Assembly: GCA_014155875.1 (NCBI GenBank)
Contig: JACEFZ010027942.1
Span: forward strand, 291,501 to 355,500
DNA from: Cepaea nemoralis
Taxonomy: Eukaryota; Mollusca; Gastropoda; Stylommatophora; Helicidae
Length of the DNA stretch: 64,000 nt
Direction of reading: 5' to 3'
The notes under the pieces were generated by a model. That model searched no databases, was not told the DNA's origin, and was given only the letters and a program-made list of their open reading frames with translations. Position 1 is the first letter of the stretch, and the number at the start of each line of letters is the position of its first letter. Positions 1-11,239 of the stretch are shown here, piece by piece. Position numbers and translations under genes: made by a program.

Positions 1-959
1 CCTGAAATCAAGCAGACGGGACCTACCACTACACCAAGTCCGTTAAATACTTTCACACAGGAGGGTAATAATTACGAGATATTTTCCTATTCTCCCCAGA
101 AAGAACCACTCTCAGCAACAACGATGTGCCACCACAACCTCCTGTAAGCACCAACCAGAGGCTCTAGTTGGTATCATTACATACCCATGAGACATCTCAG
201 TACCCATTTCATTGTAACCCAGAATGGTTGCACCTCACACGGTATAGCCCAGCTACACTTCGTCAAGCACTTATAATGTCGCTATACCACAACCAACACA
301 ACCTGGTATTTACTAGCAAATTAGCACAAAGCTGACAGCCGGATCTCGGTACAAGAAAGAGCCTCTATCCTTGAAGTTTATCTGCATATTTGGTTACTAC
401 TTGATCTAGTAACGTATTAGGTTATAAAGCCACTACAAACATTGACTGTGTTGTGACTTTAGTATAATGATAGGACGTCAGCTGTATAGCTTTATAATAC
501 TTTTCATTGTGTTTTTACTGTGAGTGAGGGTGTCTCACTGTTCTTCCTTCTGCTTACTGTTTAACGTTTTTAGTCCCGTGTGGGATACTCAGCTTAAACA
601 GAGAACATTGACTTGTATGGTCCATTTATTACATCAGTTTGGATACACAGTTGGTTACTTAGCTTGTGAGTAGTCTCTTCAGGTTAATTATTGTTGTATG
701 TTCATTTTAATTCGTTTTGTTCCGGTTGCATTATAGTCGTGGTAGAGAGTAGTTATATCGTTATATATTGTCATTTACATATCTATTTGTGTATACTGAT
801 ATTTTGTTAGTTAAGGTAATTGTGATGTATGATCTTGTATTTTTGCTAACTGTGACTAATGTTACACTTCTTCATGGATGAAAGTGCTGAGAAGTGGCAA
901 CACTAGCGCTCAATAGTCAGGAATACGCCTGGACACTTAAACATTTGCAGCTTATTTAA
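1..959. other. No recognisable gene
   Basis: AT-rich sequence with only short open frames. Nothing in it resembles a known exon, RNA gene or repeat on either strand. The right part may be untranslated sequence of the LINE that follows, but nothing proves this. Confidence 0.4.
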
Positions 960-994
960 CAAGCTACCGAGTATCTTCTATTCTTAATCAAATT

Positions 995-1450
995 TCATTT
1001 ATTCGGCCTTAGTGAAAGTAGACTTAATGATAACATTTCAGATGAGGACATATCTATTAAAGGGTACAAAGTTTTTAGAAGGGATCCCTTGTAGGAAACA
1101 AGAGACAGGCATAGTAACCTATGTTCTAATTTACTAAATGCTCACCGTAGGCTAGACTTTGAAACTTGCGAAATAGAATGTATGTGGTTAGAGCTAAAAC
1201 TTCAAAACCGCACTACCCTGATAATTGGCTACCTCTATCGAAATCCCAGTGCTGGACACGTCTGGTACGAAAACTTCACTACTATGATGGATGTTGTTTT
1301 CGCTTCCGGGAAGGAAAGTATACTACTGGGAGACTTTAACATTGATACCAACAAATCCAACATAATATGGGGAAATATAATTGCATCATACAATTTCCAA
1401 CAAATAGTACAACAGGCTACTAGAGTAACAAGTCATCTTCAACAGTCATA
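995..1450 (+). pseudogene. LINE endonuclease domain, broken
   Basis: Endonuclease-exonuclease-phosphatase domain of the LINE, which would nick target DNA to prime reverse transcription. Visible pieces are FGLSESRLND near 995-1030, the GYLYRNPS box near 1225 and the LLGDFNID metal-binding box near 1326. A TAG near 1092 separates the first piece from the frame at 1182, and a TAG ends that frame at 1451. It is a decayed copy. The following short frames at 1513-1728 and 1736-2176 are the EN-RT linker. Confidence 0.7.
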
Positions 1451-2162
1451 GATCACATTTATGTAACCTTGCTCAGACAACATCATAGAATGCAGCTGTA
1501 CCCAATTGTGCAATGAGCGATCACTACCCAATATGCTGCACTTGGTCTAAACAAGGAATTAAAACTCCTAAACATAAACACATAAGTGTAAAATATAGAA
1601 GTTACAAAAATTTCAACCAAAACGCATTTTTACAGGACTTGCTCAGTTCACCTCTAGACAATGTTTATCAGCTTCCTGACCCGGATGATGCTCTGGAATT
1701 CTGGATGAAACCTTTATTGAGTTTTTGATAGACATGTGCCAATCAAGGAAGTTCGAGTAAAACACCACGTCAAGCCACCTTGGATCACCCAGGAAATACT
1801 TGAAATTATGAGAGACAGAGATAAAGCACATAAAAAGCGGGATCTCAGCGCATACCGTACTCTTAGAAACAAAGTTCAATATACCATACGACGGGAAAAG
1901 AAAAATTACTTTAAGAACTTAGTAATGGATAAAACAAATAGTAAGGATATATGGAAGGCAATTAACACCTTGACAAACAAGTATAACTTCCGAAATTCTT
2001 TACCATCAAATCATATTACATGCGACCAATTCAGTAATTTTTTTCAAACTGACATAGACCAGTTGAAGGCTTCAATACCTAATTCTCCTTGCAACTTATC
2101 TTTACTGTCATCGTTTTGCGAGAATAGATGCTCCCGGCGATATTCTTTCCGACATACCGCTA

Positions 2163-3704
2163 ATGACAATCACTGAAGTATTCACTTACCTCAGTAACCT
2201 AAAAAACACAACCTCATCTGGGTTAGATGGAATCAGCAACCGGATTCTCCGTTGTGCTGCGCCAGTGATCTGTATATCACTAACCTATGTATATAATCAG
2301 TGTCTCACCAAAGGCCACTTTCCATCAGCTCTCAAAATCGCTAAAGTGTACCCTCTTCTTAAATCTGGTTCATTGGACAATGGTCTCCCGAACAATTACA
2401 GACCCATTTCCTTACTATCATCACTATCTAAGCCACTAGAAAAACACATCCATAAAGTAACATTACAGTATTTAGTTCGCAACAAGCTTATTGTTGACAG
2501 CCAATCAGGATTTCGACCAAAATATTCTTGCCATACGGCCCTAACAAACATGATAGAAAATTGGCACCAGAATATAAACAACAACAGTCTATGTGGAACT
2601 GTGTTTATTGATTTCAAGAAAGCATTTGATATGATAGACCATGTTATTTTAATTAAAAAACTTGAGACAATGAAAATTGGCCCTAATGTAGTCACTCTAA
2701 TATCATCTTTTCTATCAAACAGAAAGCAAGTAGTATCACATAATAAATGTCTGTCTCAAACCACTACCTTCAATATTGGAGTACCGCAAGGCTCTATTCT
2801 TGGCCCTCTATTGTTTGCCATATATATTAACGATCTACCTTTGCATCTTTCGTCGTCCTGCGATCTATTTGCAGACGACTGTACAGTGTACACAAATGCT
2901 GAAAACTGTATTTTATTGGAGTCGTCTTTACAACAAGAATTAAATAATGTAGTTAGGTGGAGCTATTCAAACCGTATGCAAATTAACATCACTAAAACAA
3001 AATCAATGTTACTAACAACCAGACAAAGACTTCAAACTCTAAGCTCACACACATCACTTCAACTTCACATCGATAACATGCCAGTAGAAAGTGTAATTGA
3101 GCACAAAACATTAGGCATAATCATTGATAGAAACCTAACCTTTAATTCCCACGTTCAAGCGCTTATTAAACAAACAGCGAAAAAAGTCTACCAACTCGCC
3201 AAAATTAAAAACTTCCTTGATGAGGACACAAGGAAACTATTCTATACTTCTCATATACAGACACACTTTGACTACTGCTCTACAATCTGGGACGGTTGTT
3301 CTAATTCAAACACCAAGCGACTTTACTCACTCCAGAAACGGGCCATGAGTCTAATTTATAACAAACATTTATCTGACAATCCTAGCCTGTATAAACGCCT
3401 TCAGTTACTACCACTCCGCAAACGCCTGCTTTTCAATAAAGCTAAACTAATTCACAAAATCCTGCATCGGAATGCCCCAAATTACCTTTGGCCATTGTTT
3501 AAATATAATGCTAGACACAGTAAACGTTTAAATATATTACACATTCCGAAGCCTAGGATTGACTTATACAAAACAAGCTTAACGTACTCTGCAGCTCAGC
3601 TGTGGAACAATCTTCCACAAGAAATCAAAGACATCACCAATCCCTATTCATATAATCGCAAATTACTCGAACACTATCTCAGTACGGATTATCTTCCCCC
3701 TTAA
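2163..3704 (+). CDS. LINE reverse transcriptase (513 aa, open)
   Basis: RT of the LINE, responsible for target-primed reverse transcription. Motifs in order: SSGLDGISNRIL (about residues 19-30), NYRPISLLSSLSK (about 78-90), SGFRPKYSCHTAL (about 114-126), the FIDFKKAFD aspartate box (about 148-156), GVPQGSILGPLLF (about 207-219), and FADD (about 236-239), which is the catalytic YADD-type box. The C-terminal part has the YCSTIWDG and LQKRAM motifs common in CR1/Jockey elements. The frame runs uninterrupted to a stop next to the TAA-rich tail. The start codon is nominal, because the real ORF2 began upstream in the broken EN part. Confidence 0.85.
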   Translation: MTITEVFTYLSNLKNTTSSGLDGISNRILRCAAPVICISLTYVYNQCLTKGHFPSALKIAKVYPLLKSGSLDNGLPNNYRPISLLSSLSKPLEKHIHKVTLQYLVRNKLIVDSQSGFRPKYSCHTALTNMIENWHQNINNNSLCGTVFIDFKKAFDMIDHVILIKKLETMKIGPNVVTLISSFLSNRKQVVSHNKCLSQTTTFNIGVPQGSILGPLLFAIYINDLPLHLSSSCDLFADDCTVYTNAENCILLESSLQQELNNVVRWSYSNRMQINITKTKSMLLTTRQRLQTLSSHTSLQLHIDNMPVESVIEHKTLGIIIDRNLTFNSHVQALIKQTAKKVYQLAKIKNFLDEDTRKLFYTSHIQTHFDYCSTIWDGCSNSNTKRLYSLQKRAMSLIYNKHLSDNPSLYKRLQLLPLRKRLLFNKAKLIHKILHRNAPNYLWPLFKYNARHSKRLNILHIPKPRIDLYKTSLTYSAAQLWNNLPQEIKDITNPYSYNRKLLEHYLSTDYLPP

Positions 3705-3705
3705 T

Positions 3706-4025
3706 AATAGAGATAATAATAATAATAACAAAACCCTAGTATAACAGCCAGTCCCCTTTTGGTAGGCCAGTATATTCCACATGGCTAATAACAAGTGTCA
3801 GACCATTATCTAATTTTACTGTGTCGTGTAGTTTTGATGTTCGCATTTTGCCCATGCCTTTATAATGCATATCTTTTATATTGTTGCTGTTCTCTGTTAG
3901 CCTTGAATGATGTGTGAATGAAATAATGTATGAAAGAGAGTGATAGAAGGGCAGAATGTTAGACGGGCCTGCGTGCCCAATTCTTAACCCTTTGAAAATA
4001 AAGTTTGTTCGTTCGTTCGTGTCGA
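3706..4025 (+). repeat. LINE 3' region ending in (TTCG)n
   Basis: Non-coding stretch after the RT gene. It ends in AATAAAGTTTGTTCGTTCG near 3990-4018. A very similar end (AAATATAAAGTTTGTTCGTTTG) sits near 9187-9210, which points to a dispersed LINE/SINE 3' end with a short repeat tail. Confidence 0.5.
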
Positions 4026-4099
4026 TAATATCATGAGCACAGGCCGGCAGGCTTGCTGCCTGCGTCATCATCTCGCTAAGTGAGAGAACGACTGCTCAT

Positions 4100-4225
4100 A
4101 TATCCTATGGACGGAATAGACACGTGGCACGAGGAATACCATCAGCAGAGTTGGCAGAATACAAAGACCGAGATCTGTGGAGAGACATGAACAACCTACG
4201 CTCAGCTGGCTAGGGCACTCTGATA
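4100..4225 (+). repeat. LINE 3'-end fragment
   Basis: The translation contains RGIPSAELAEYKDRDLWRDM, the kind of C-terminal tail seen in RTE/CR1-like ORF2 proteins. It ends at a stop followed by a GATGATGAT simple repeat. Related tails occur at 8079-8290, 10825-11045, 12430-12680, 17165-17380 and 47895-48080. Confidence 0.5.
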
Positions 4226-4607
4226 ATGATGATGACATCGGACCAACAAACTGCAATGGCTCTATCACATCGCAGCCTGTTAATATGTGAAAGTGTAAAT
4301 GATGAAATAGTGTACAAAATGCACTCACTTAGTCAAGCTCCTTCTCCCACATGCCACAACATCACTTGTGTGAAACCCCTAGTGAACACCCGACACCGGA
4401 ATCTGCTTCTGTGGAAGTTCTGTGTACAGCTGCAGAAATCCTGTGCATCATCCATCCCAGCTCTGTAGTCTGTCTGAGCATTACTGCTCAAGTGATGACA
4501 AACAGACGCGCCTCATCAAGTCCTTGCCTGGTTTTGCGACTAGCAGGGTCAAAACGATACCAATTAGGATCATGTCCTAGCATATCATGCTGTCGTTCTT
4601 TACTCAC

Positions 4608-4680
4608 GGTTGGTCTGGACATAAGTTTCTCCACTCTGCCTACATCAAGACGGAGGAATTCTTCGTACTGAGTGACTTCC
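4608..4680 (-). CDS. Gigaxonin-like gene, BACK-domain exon
   Basis: A 73-nt exon of the same minus-strand BTB/kelch gene as the exons at 16931-17118, 8510-8654 and 6241-6398. It is preceded by a pyrimidine tract and CCCCAG acceptor, and followed by a perfect GTGAGT donor. It encodes EEFLRLDVGRVEKLMS, matching the BACK segment of gigaxonin that follows the HFR motif (family pattern EEFL-L----L--V-S). Gigaxonin is a substrate adaptor of Cullin-3 ubiquitin ligases that controls intermediate filament turnover. The exon starts at phase 2, so one base completes a split codon. The kelch-repeat exons are not seen and probably lie left of the window. Confidence 0.7.
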
Positions 4681-4739
4681 CTGGGGAAAAAAAAGACAAC
4701 TATCCTTGTAAATACTTTTCTATACACAAAGTATTCAAC

Positions 4740-6240
4740 AGCAGATTGAACACTTTGCCCATTTAATTTATCAGATATACATCCGGACAGACTTTCAACA
4801 AAACATCTAGTTTTGGTCTATTATTGGCCTAAATAATGTATGATGGATTGAGACATATAAAATATTCAGGTTTGTGTTGAGAACGGAGCACTTATGGGTT
4901 GCACCCATGTGCCGTGATTTGACCATCGACTAACTAAATGATGATATATTAACCCTGAAGAGATGTAGTATTTAAGAGGCAATTTAACTAGTTTATTAAA
5001 GAACATTGTAATTGTTTCTTACCTCTTTTTCTGCTATTATATCTATGTTCACTATATTCACTGATAACATATGAAATATTACGGAACTTGTCAAATAAAA
5101 TATATTTTATTTCAAAGCTTTTTATCTACACATCTAGTCTTTCATATATATTTATGTAGTTAATATTTTTGCATCATCTTAAAATGTTATTAGTTCTCTA
5201 CCTCTGGAATTATGTAAATCTGGTTCTGCTCTAACATTAGGCCAACTGTTACTGCTATTAATACAACTTGTCAGCATGAGTTAAGTGATTTGTATTACTT
5301 TGGCTGATGCTGTATCAATGGTCTTTGTTGACTCACATGTTAACAAGTAGCTATGTTGATTATTACAGTTCTCATTTTGTTGTTATTCTTATCATTTCAT
5401 AAAAGTGGACCCAAAAACTGGAATTCAGCAAACATGATATGGTTGATGGCTGTGGTACTGTCACTTTATGAAAAGTAACTCATGCCATTATCATGTTTTA
5501 TCTTAGCTGTGCATCAATAAAACTAGAAGACTGTATCTCACATGGGTCAACTAGTGGTGACATATCACCTTTGAAAACATGAGCTCTTGAATTAACAATG
5601 GTTTCACTGTTGGATATTTTTGTTTATGTTCGTCACTTTTAACCCCAAGCATAGTCCATACTTCTAGTACACTGGACGATTTTTTCATGTGAATTAGATT
5701 CCCTATTACCATCAGTGAACCCACTCGACTTCTGAGGACAAGAGGTCAACATTCTAGTTCAAATGACCTGTGTAGGGATTGACCCGCTAACTCTGCATCA
5801 GCACAGAGGAAGTTTAGAGCGAGCCATGCTGACCTCCACTGTTGGATATAAACTGTCTCCTTTAGTCACGTCGTAGAGATAACACATGATGATTTGTGAA
5901 CACATGATGGAGATAAGGGGGACACATGATGCTAGACTGAATAACATATACAAATATCAACACATGAATTAATGACAGCATTACAGATGGTAAATTGTGA
6001 GTAGCATACTTATATAGTAAAACAACCAATGTAGTTTATTGTTTAGTGAAAATTTTTTCATGTAAATTGTAGTTTTCTTCTTTTCACATTTACTCACAGT
6101 GTCAGAAATGATATGTGAGTCATCACCACAGCCATCATCATCCAAATAAATCACCTTTAGTTAAACTACCAAGCATGAAAGAGATACTGACACACACATG
6201 CTGCCATAATGAAGAATCTGGAATGTACTAACACAAATTA
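4740..6240. other. Intron of gigaxonin-like gene, no gene seen
   Basis: AT-rich intronic sequence. A possible old tRNA-like SINE scrap lies near 5690-5840. The ACACATGATG word recurs near 5880-5960. Nothing else is recognised. Confidence 0.4.
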
Positions 6241-6398
6241 CTGAAATGTGCGTCGACAAACTGGGAAACTTTCAAGTGCCACCAGGCACATGACACGTGA
6301 GAAGTGAAATCTAAAATCCAATGCAGTTCTGTGCATTGATGCAGGGTCCAAGTATTCCGCAAATGTCCTTTAGTCTGCAACAGCAGTTGATCTGCAGC
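6241..6398 (-). pseudogene. Gigaxonin-like gene, BTB/BACK linker exon with indels
   Basis: Reading the minus strand from an AATAG acceptor, three short stretches in three frames match gigaxonin in order: an AADQLLLQ start, then LKDICGILGPCINAQNCIG, then ILDFTSHVSC and, in the same frame, AHFR. The family has AAD-LLL, LK--C, C--A-NCIG, I-DF--H and HFR at the same spacing. Small length differences break the frame twice, and the expected donor reads CAGTAATTT, as if one G of GTAATTT were missing. Position and order between the exons at 8510 and 4680 are as expected. Either the exon has decayed or the assembly carries single-base errors. The exon was identified by eye and should be checked. Confidence 0.55.
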
Positions 6399-6829
6399 CT
6401 ATTGAAGAATGCAGAACACATTTACAGTATAACTAGATACATTAAAGAGTACACGATATATTGACAGTTTAACAAACGATATACTCTATGAAAAACTGCT
6501 AGGGATAGTGAATGAATAAATTCATGCTTATTTCCACACCAGGCAATACTATTTATAAAATACATACCTGAATTTTAAAAACCTACATAAGTGCCGATGA
6601 GTGGAAAATTAAGAAGCAGTATAATAGATATTTGTTAACAACACACAAAAACATATCATTAGGTCAGAATTATCTAAAGTAGCCAAACTATAGCCAAATA
6701 TATGATGTAGTTCATTTTTTTAAAAACATTTTCTACAGAATCGCCATATGAAATAATATATAGCAAGGAATAATTATACAACAAATGCAATCTATTAGTT
6801 AGGACCAATAAATGTGACCAAAAAATGTT

Positions 6830-6965
6830 TATGTCCTTTGCAGGGCTTTGCAATCAATCCCAGCCGCTAGTGGTTGTTTGTGATTTTACTAGGCAATTTT
6901 ACATTCAGTAATTTGCCATGGCTTTCTGAAATGGAAGTCAACATGTGTGACTACAGATAGTTATG
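6830..6965 (-). repeat. SINE fragment
   Basis: Contains the ATGTCCTTTGCAGGG and AATTTGCCATGGCTTTCTGA blocks shared with the complete SINE copies at 7530-7772, 15719-15965 and 60154-60391. The tRNA-like head is missing. Confidence 0.5.
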
Positions 6966-7089
6966 TTGAATAAATGTGACTTACACAATAGTTATGTTGA
7001 ATAAATGTGACTTATAGAATAGTCTTATGTCCAATCAATGTGACCTACAGAATAGTTATATCAAATAAATGCAACCTGCAGGATATAAA

Positions 7090-7320
7090 TGTTTAATATA
7101 TGCAATGTACAAATATTTACCTGCAATAAATGCAATGTACAGAATATTTACCTGCAATAAATGCAATGTACAGAATATTTACCTGCAATAAATGCAATGT
7201 ACAGAATATTTATCCTGCAATAAATGCAATGTACAGAATATTTATCCTGCAATAAATGCAATGTACAGAATATTTATCCATCAATAAATGCAACCTACAG
7301 AATAGTCATGCCCAATAAAT
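7090..7320. repeat. 31-32 bp minisatellite
   Basis: About seven tandem units built on TGCAATAAATGCAATGTACA plus GAATATTTACC, with a one-base T insertion (TTATCC) in the later units. It lies in an intron of the gigaxonin-like gene. The flanks at 6960-7090 carry looser relatives (AATAAATGTGACTTA). Confidence 0.85.
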
Positions 7321-7529
7321 GTGATATGCAGTATTGTTAGTCCCATTAATATGATCTATATAGAAGTTGTGCAACATAGATTTGTTTAAATTGTGCCAGA
7401 CAACACATCACTCACTGCACTTCCTCCCTTTCTGAGCATTATTATGGATGTACACAAAGAAGCCACGAACACTAGGTTGCACAGTGTGCTGCCTGGCACA
7501 TTTCCCTGCATCTCAGCAGATGCATACTA

Positions 7530-7772
7530 AATAAATGTTTTGCATATCCTTTACAGGACATCGCTGTCAACACCAGCATCTTTCAGCTGTATGTTGATTT
7601 CTTGGCAAGATTATGCTCAGTAGTTTGCCATTGCTTTCTGAGCGGCCGGCTCACATACCCCGTAAGTTACCGATGCGATTCGAACCACTGCTGATTCTCA
7701 CCATCATCACATTACCTACGAGAGTATATGAGATTACAGAGAGAAGTCACTAACCTCTAAGCCACGAAGCCG
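7530..7772 (-). mobile_element. tRNA-derived SINE, complete, 14-bp TSD
   Basis: A 243-bp SINE flanked by perfect 14-bp duplications, GCAGATGCATACTA at 7516-7529 and 7773-7786. Read on the minus strand it begins CGGCTTCGTGGCTTAGAGG (A box) and has GGTTCGAATC (B box) about 70 bp on, which is an internal Pol III promoter. A body with GAAAGCAATGGCAAACTACT follows, and it ends in ACATTTAT. It lies in an intron of the gigaxonin-like gene in the same orientation as the gene. Other members are listed separately. Confidence 0.85.
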
Positions 7773-8078
7773 GCAGATGCATACTACAGTTATATATTTT
7801 ATATAGTGAATCGATAAATCATATTCTTTCTGAAGTACATACACATAGTCACTGATACTATTCGAATGTAGAGCATTTGTTGTCACCCACAGTGATCTAG
7901 CGGCAACAACTTCAGTAAAAGTGCTTAAAGCCATGGTTGTGTAGACAAAAAGACTTACTTAGTAGTAAATCCTTGAATACTATTGAGATAACAAATGATC
8001 TACATTCGAACAGTATCTTTGACTATGTTGTTATGTACTTCACACGACTCATCTATTCACTTCACATATATCATGTTT

Positions 8079-8290
8079 TGGACACTTTATAAGAAGAAAT
8101 AAATTAGAGAACTTGGTGACAACTGGCAAAACTGAGGGGAAAAGAACAAGTGGAAGGCAGAGAAGTAAATATCTGGATGGCTTGGCCACATGGCATGGTC
8201 GAGACAAGAACACTGAGCTTATCCACAATTCTGGTGACAGTGCGAGATGGCAAAACATGCCCGCTTACGCTAACTGGCAAGGCCCATTAT
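8079..8290 (+). repeat. LINE 3'-end fragment (family E)
   Basis: The sense translation holds RRNKLENLVTTGKTEGKR, then a WHGRDKN block, then a stop and GATGATAA repeats. This is the carboxyl tail of a non-LTR ORF2 protein. Near-identical fragments lie at 10825-11045 and 12430-12680 (antisense) and 17165-17380 and 47895-48080 (sense), so it is a common dispersed family here. Confidence 0.7.
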
Positions 8291-8509
8291 GATGATAACT
8301 CACTTCATATGATATATAACTCTGTAGTATACCCGTTGGGATGCGATGAAATATGCCAGATACACATCGAGCAACCTACTGTTTGATGCTTTTGTGACAT
8401 TCACAAAGGGAATGCACTGTTTTGTATTATGCATATGATTTGTAACAGAAACCTCTGCCATAGCACTCAAAAAAAAATATTCACACAACAAAACAACACA
8501 AAAGGGAAC

Positions 8510-8654
8510 CTGTAACATGTCCTGTATGTTGTTGGGAGTTAGTTTCACTTCTGCAGTGTATATGAAGTCCAGAATGCTGCGGAATGTGCTCTCTTCTATA
8601 CCCATGTGGTCTAAATGAACATTTGAGACTGAAGGTTCCGACTTCTCCTCTGTG
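8510..8654 (-). CDS. Gigaxonin-like gene, second BTB exon
   Basis: A 145-nt exon with a TTACTACAG acceptor. The donor starts GTTCCC, which is weak. One base completes the Arg codon opened at the end of the first exon, then 48 codons follow. The protein contains HMGIEESTFRSILDFIYTAE and LTPNNIQDMLQ, the second half of the BTB domain (family pattern ILDYI-SG-I-L---TIQD). The BTB domain mediates dimerisation and Cullin-3 binding. The split-codon phase with exon one is exact and supports the gene model. Compared with vertebrate KLHL proteins, the match is closest to gigaxonin (KLHL16). Confidence 0.75.
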
Positions 8655-8719
8655 CTGTAGTAATGTGATCATCATAATCAAACAGAGCTCTGCAAATAAG
8701 AAAAGAATGCACATGTTAT

Positions 8720-9215
8720 TCCATATATATATATTGATGTGTGTGTTTGTTTGTTAGTCGACAAATCATCCTCATTGCACATCGAACCATTCAGTCCATA
8801 AGTGCTTGGATCCCCTCCTCAGGGTACACACCATAAAATAATTCAGAAGCTTGCCCTTTTTTCCAGGAGTCAGTATATCTCATCATTTAATCTCATCTTG
8901 TTCCTCTTGTACCTTGCAGTGTTGAGGTTAATCTTCCGTGTGACCACAGCACATATTGTCTTAAAAACTGGTTAATATGTTTAGAACAGACTTTTTACAT
9001 TCTGGCGCCATGTAAACACAGGCATCACAGCGATCTGTCATCATATATTCATCTATTTCTGTCTATGATCACAGAACAAAAGACATTATACCACATCTAC
9101 TAAGAGATTAGCTAACTCTTCTGTGTGGCCACAGCAACTAATATTGGACTGGTTAATTTTGTTGTATTTTATGCTACATTTCATGAAATATAAAGTTTGT
9201 TCGTTTGTTCAAAAT
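8720..9215. repeat. Probable LINE/SINE 3' debris
   Basis: Intronic sequence with two GTGTG(A/G)CCACAGCA blocks near 8938 and 9122 and a final AAATATAAAGTTTGTTCG tail near 9188. The tail matches the 3' end near 3990. No coding potential is seen. Confidence 0.4.
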
Positions 9216-9219
9216 TTAT

Positions 9220-9910
9220 ATCTAGAATAGAAATCTTTCTCATCTTATGAGCAAAATCACAAGACTTGACAAACACATTATTTTCCAGCTTGGCTGCCTC
9301 TTGCCCTTAATGTTCAACAGAGTTTCATTACTACTGGATTTGTTATTTTCATTCTTTCCCCTTTACTCATCTACCATTCCCATCTTTCTATTTGTGCACT
9401 CTCTTGTTTCCTTACCTCCACTCCCCTCTTTGCTTCTGTGTCATAAGACCCGCCCAGACATGCCTTTCCTATAGTGGTTGACATTTCTTCTTCTGCCCCT
9501 TTTTGTTTCCTCTTCCAGTACACTCCCTTTATGCATCACTTCTGGTCAGCTACCTTCTTATCTCAAGCCACACAGACAAATGTTTGTGTTTAGAAAGGTC
9601 ACAAGAAGATGGTACATGTGAGAATGTGTGTGAGGAGAAAGCCATGTGAACCGATATGTTGAAGCTAATTAACCACTTTCTGTAGTGTGTTATAGTAATT
9701 TAATGTAGATTTATTAGGGTCTTTTTGCTTTTGTTTGCTGATGAAGTCTTTCTGCTTTATACTGTTTAAAAAAAAGGTAAAAACGTTTACATGCCTGAAG
9801 ATGTATTAAGCCCACGGTACAAGACCCATATTTTTACAAACCAATTGGCATTTGGTGAGTCATGTGGTTAGTATCATACAGGCCAGCCTTTACTTCCCAA
9901 AACAATTTTT
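9220..9910. other. Intron, no gene seen
   Basis: Pyrimidine-rich and AT-rich intronic DNA. The small open frame at 9247-9474 has no recognisable motif and no exon-like borders. Confidence 0.4.
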
Positions 9911-9914
9911 TGTA

Positions 9915-10045
9915 CAGATCTTAGGCTGGGCCAACCCAGGAACCCGGGTCAATTTTTACAATCTGAATCCACCCTAATGTGGCTCGATTCCATGACCATT
10001 TGGTCGGCAGGCAAGTGTCTAGCCACTACGATACCGCGGCTGTAT
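9915..10045 (-). repeat. tRNA-like SINE fragment, second type
   Basis: On the minus strand an A-box-like GTATCGTAGTGGCTAGACAC is followed by a GAATCGAGCC B-box-like word. The sequence differs from the main SINE family, so this is a separate tRNA-derived element or an old copy. Confidence 0.45.
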
Positions 10046-10824
10046 GTTGTACATAAAATGTATTAGAAAAGGTGCTGATTTTTAACAATAATTTAACATA
10101 CATTTCTGTGACTGTCTTTGCCAATTGGTTAATAATGCGGAAAAAAGCGAAAACCTCCTTAAAACAAACAATTTTTAGAATAATCAATTTTCAACAGCTC
10201 TCGATTGTCACCAAATACAAGATCACCAATTATTGGCATGCATGAGGCACGCATAATCAGACAGCAAACATAGGAAACTATAGGCACAAATTGAAATAGA
10301 TAAATCTGTTGTTTCTAGGTCCAAAGACCTAGGTTCTGTGACTTGATTTTGTTTTGAGACTTCTGGACTTGCCATATTTGATCTTATTATAATATCTAAT
10401 ATAAGTGACACTGCCACTATTAAAGACAAGCTGTAGTGACAGGCAAGTGTACACGGAAGACAATGTTAATGTGCATAAGCACATCAAGGATTGACTGGAA
10501 GAGTGTATAGTCAGGTACAGACAGAAGGTGTTAGAGACTTATTCAATGCAGATGTGGCTTTGATAATGATGAATCATCATTATCTTAGCAATCATAATAA
10601 AACTGTCTTTGCCTTCAACATACTTTGTTAATGTTGCGTCATTGGCAATAGTACATTGCTGTTTTCTAGTTTACTTGGCTGTGCAATACACTTCATCACA
10701 ATGAGCCAACATTTGTAAAACAATAATTAAAATTACATCTCACTTACAGTGAGCATAGAAGTTGATGATTATTCTTGATGGAGTCATTTCTGTCAGTTAT
10801 TTCTATATAATGCATCATCAGCAT

Positions 10825-11045
10825 CATCATCATGGGCCATGTTGTTAAGTATGCAGTCATGGTTCACATTTCACTCAGTTTTACCTCTCAGATCACAACT
10901 GTGTCCTCGCCCCCCAATTACACAATGTGGCCATGCCATCCAGGTATTTACTTTGTTCTCTTCCTATTGCTCATTCTTGATCAAGTTTGCCAGTTTTCAA
11001 CTGTATCTTCTCATAACATGTCCCAGAATCACTGTCTTCACTAAC
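10825..11045 (-). repeat. LINE 3'-end fragment (family E), antisense
   Basis: Reverse-strand match to the element at 8079-8290: the blocks around TGGCCATGCCATCCAGGT, GAGAAGATACAGTTGAAAAC and CAAACTTGATC are shared. It ends on the low-coordinate side in ATGATGATG. It is too degraded to read as protein. Confidence 0.65.
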
Positions 11046-11239
11046 TCTCAGGTGTATTCCATCAGATGTTATGTCTGTTCCATGTTATTGCCTTTAACTG
11101 TATTTCAGAATTTCCCCACTCACTATATGTTACATTGTGGTACTTCTTTCTTCTTGGATTAATAATTTCTGTCCTTACACACATTTAATTATAACCTAGT
11201 TCACCTGTGTACATACAACAACAAGAATTATTAATTAAC

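Larger units (their letters stand above)
960..3735 (+). mobile_element. LINE, CR1/L2/Jockey type, 5'-degraded
   Basis: A sense non-LTR retrotransposon. An apurinic-type endonuclease (EN) remnant with stops is followed by a linker and an intact reverse transcriptase frame. Just after the RT stop lies a TAATAA-rich tail (about 3704-3730), the usual kind of simple 3' end in this group. The EN part is broken by stops near 1092, 1449 and 1726, so the copy cannot move by itself. The clade is judged from RT motifs and tail only. Confidence 0.8.

Noticed and set aside
7700..7772. tRNA gene
   Set aside because: A and B boxes are present, but the sequence is a SINE head. The same applies to 9915-10045, 11495-11620, 16440-16535 and 54944-55030.
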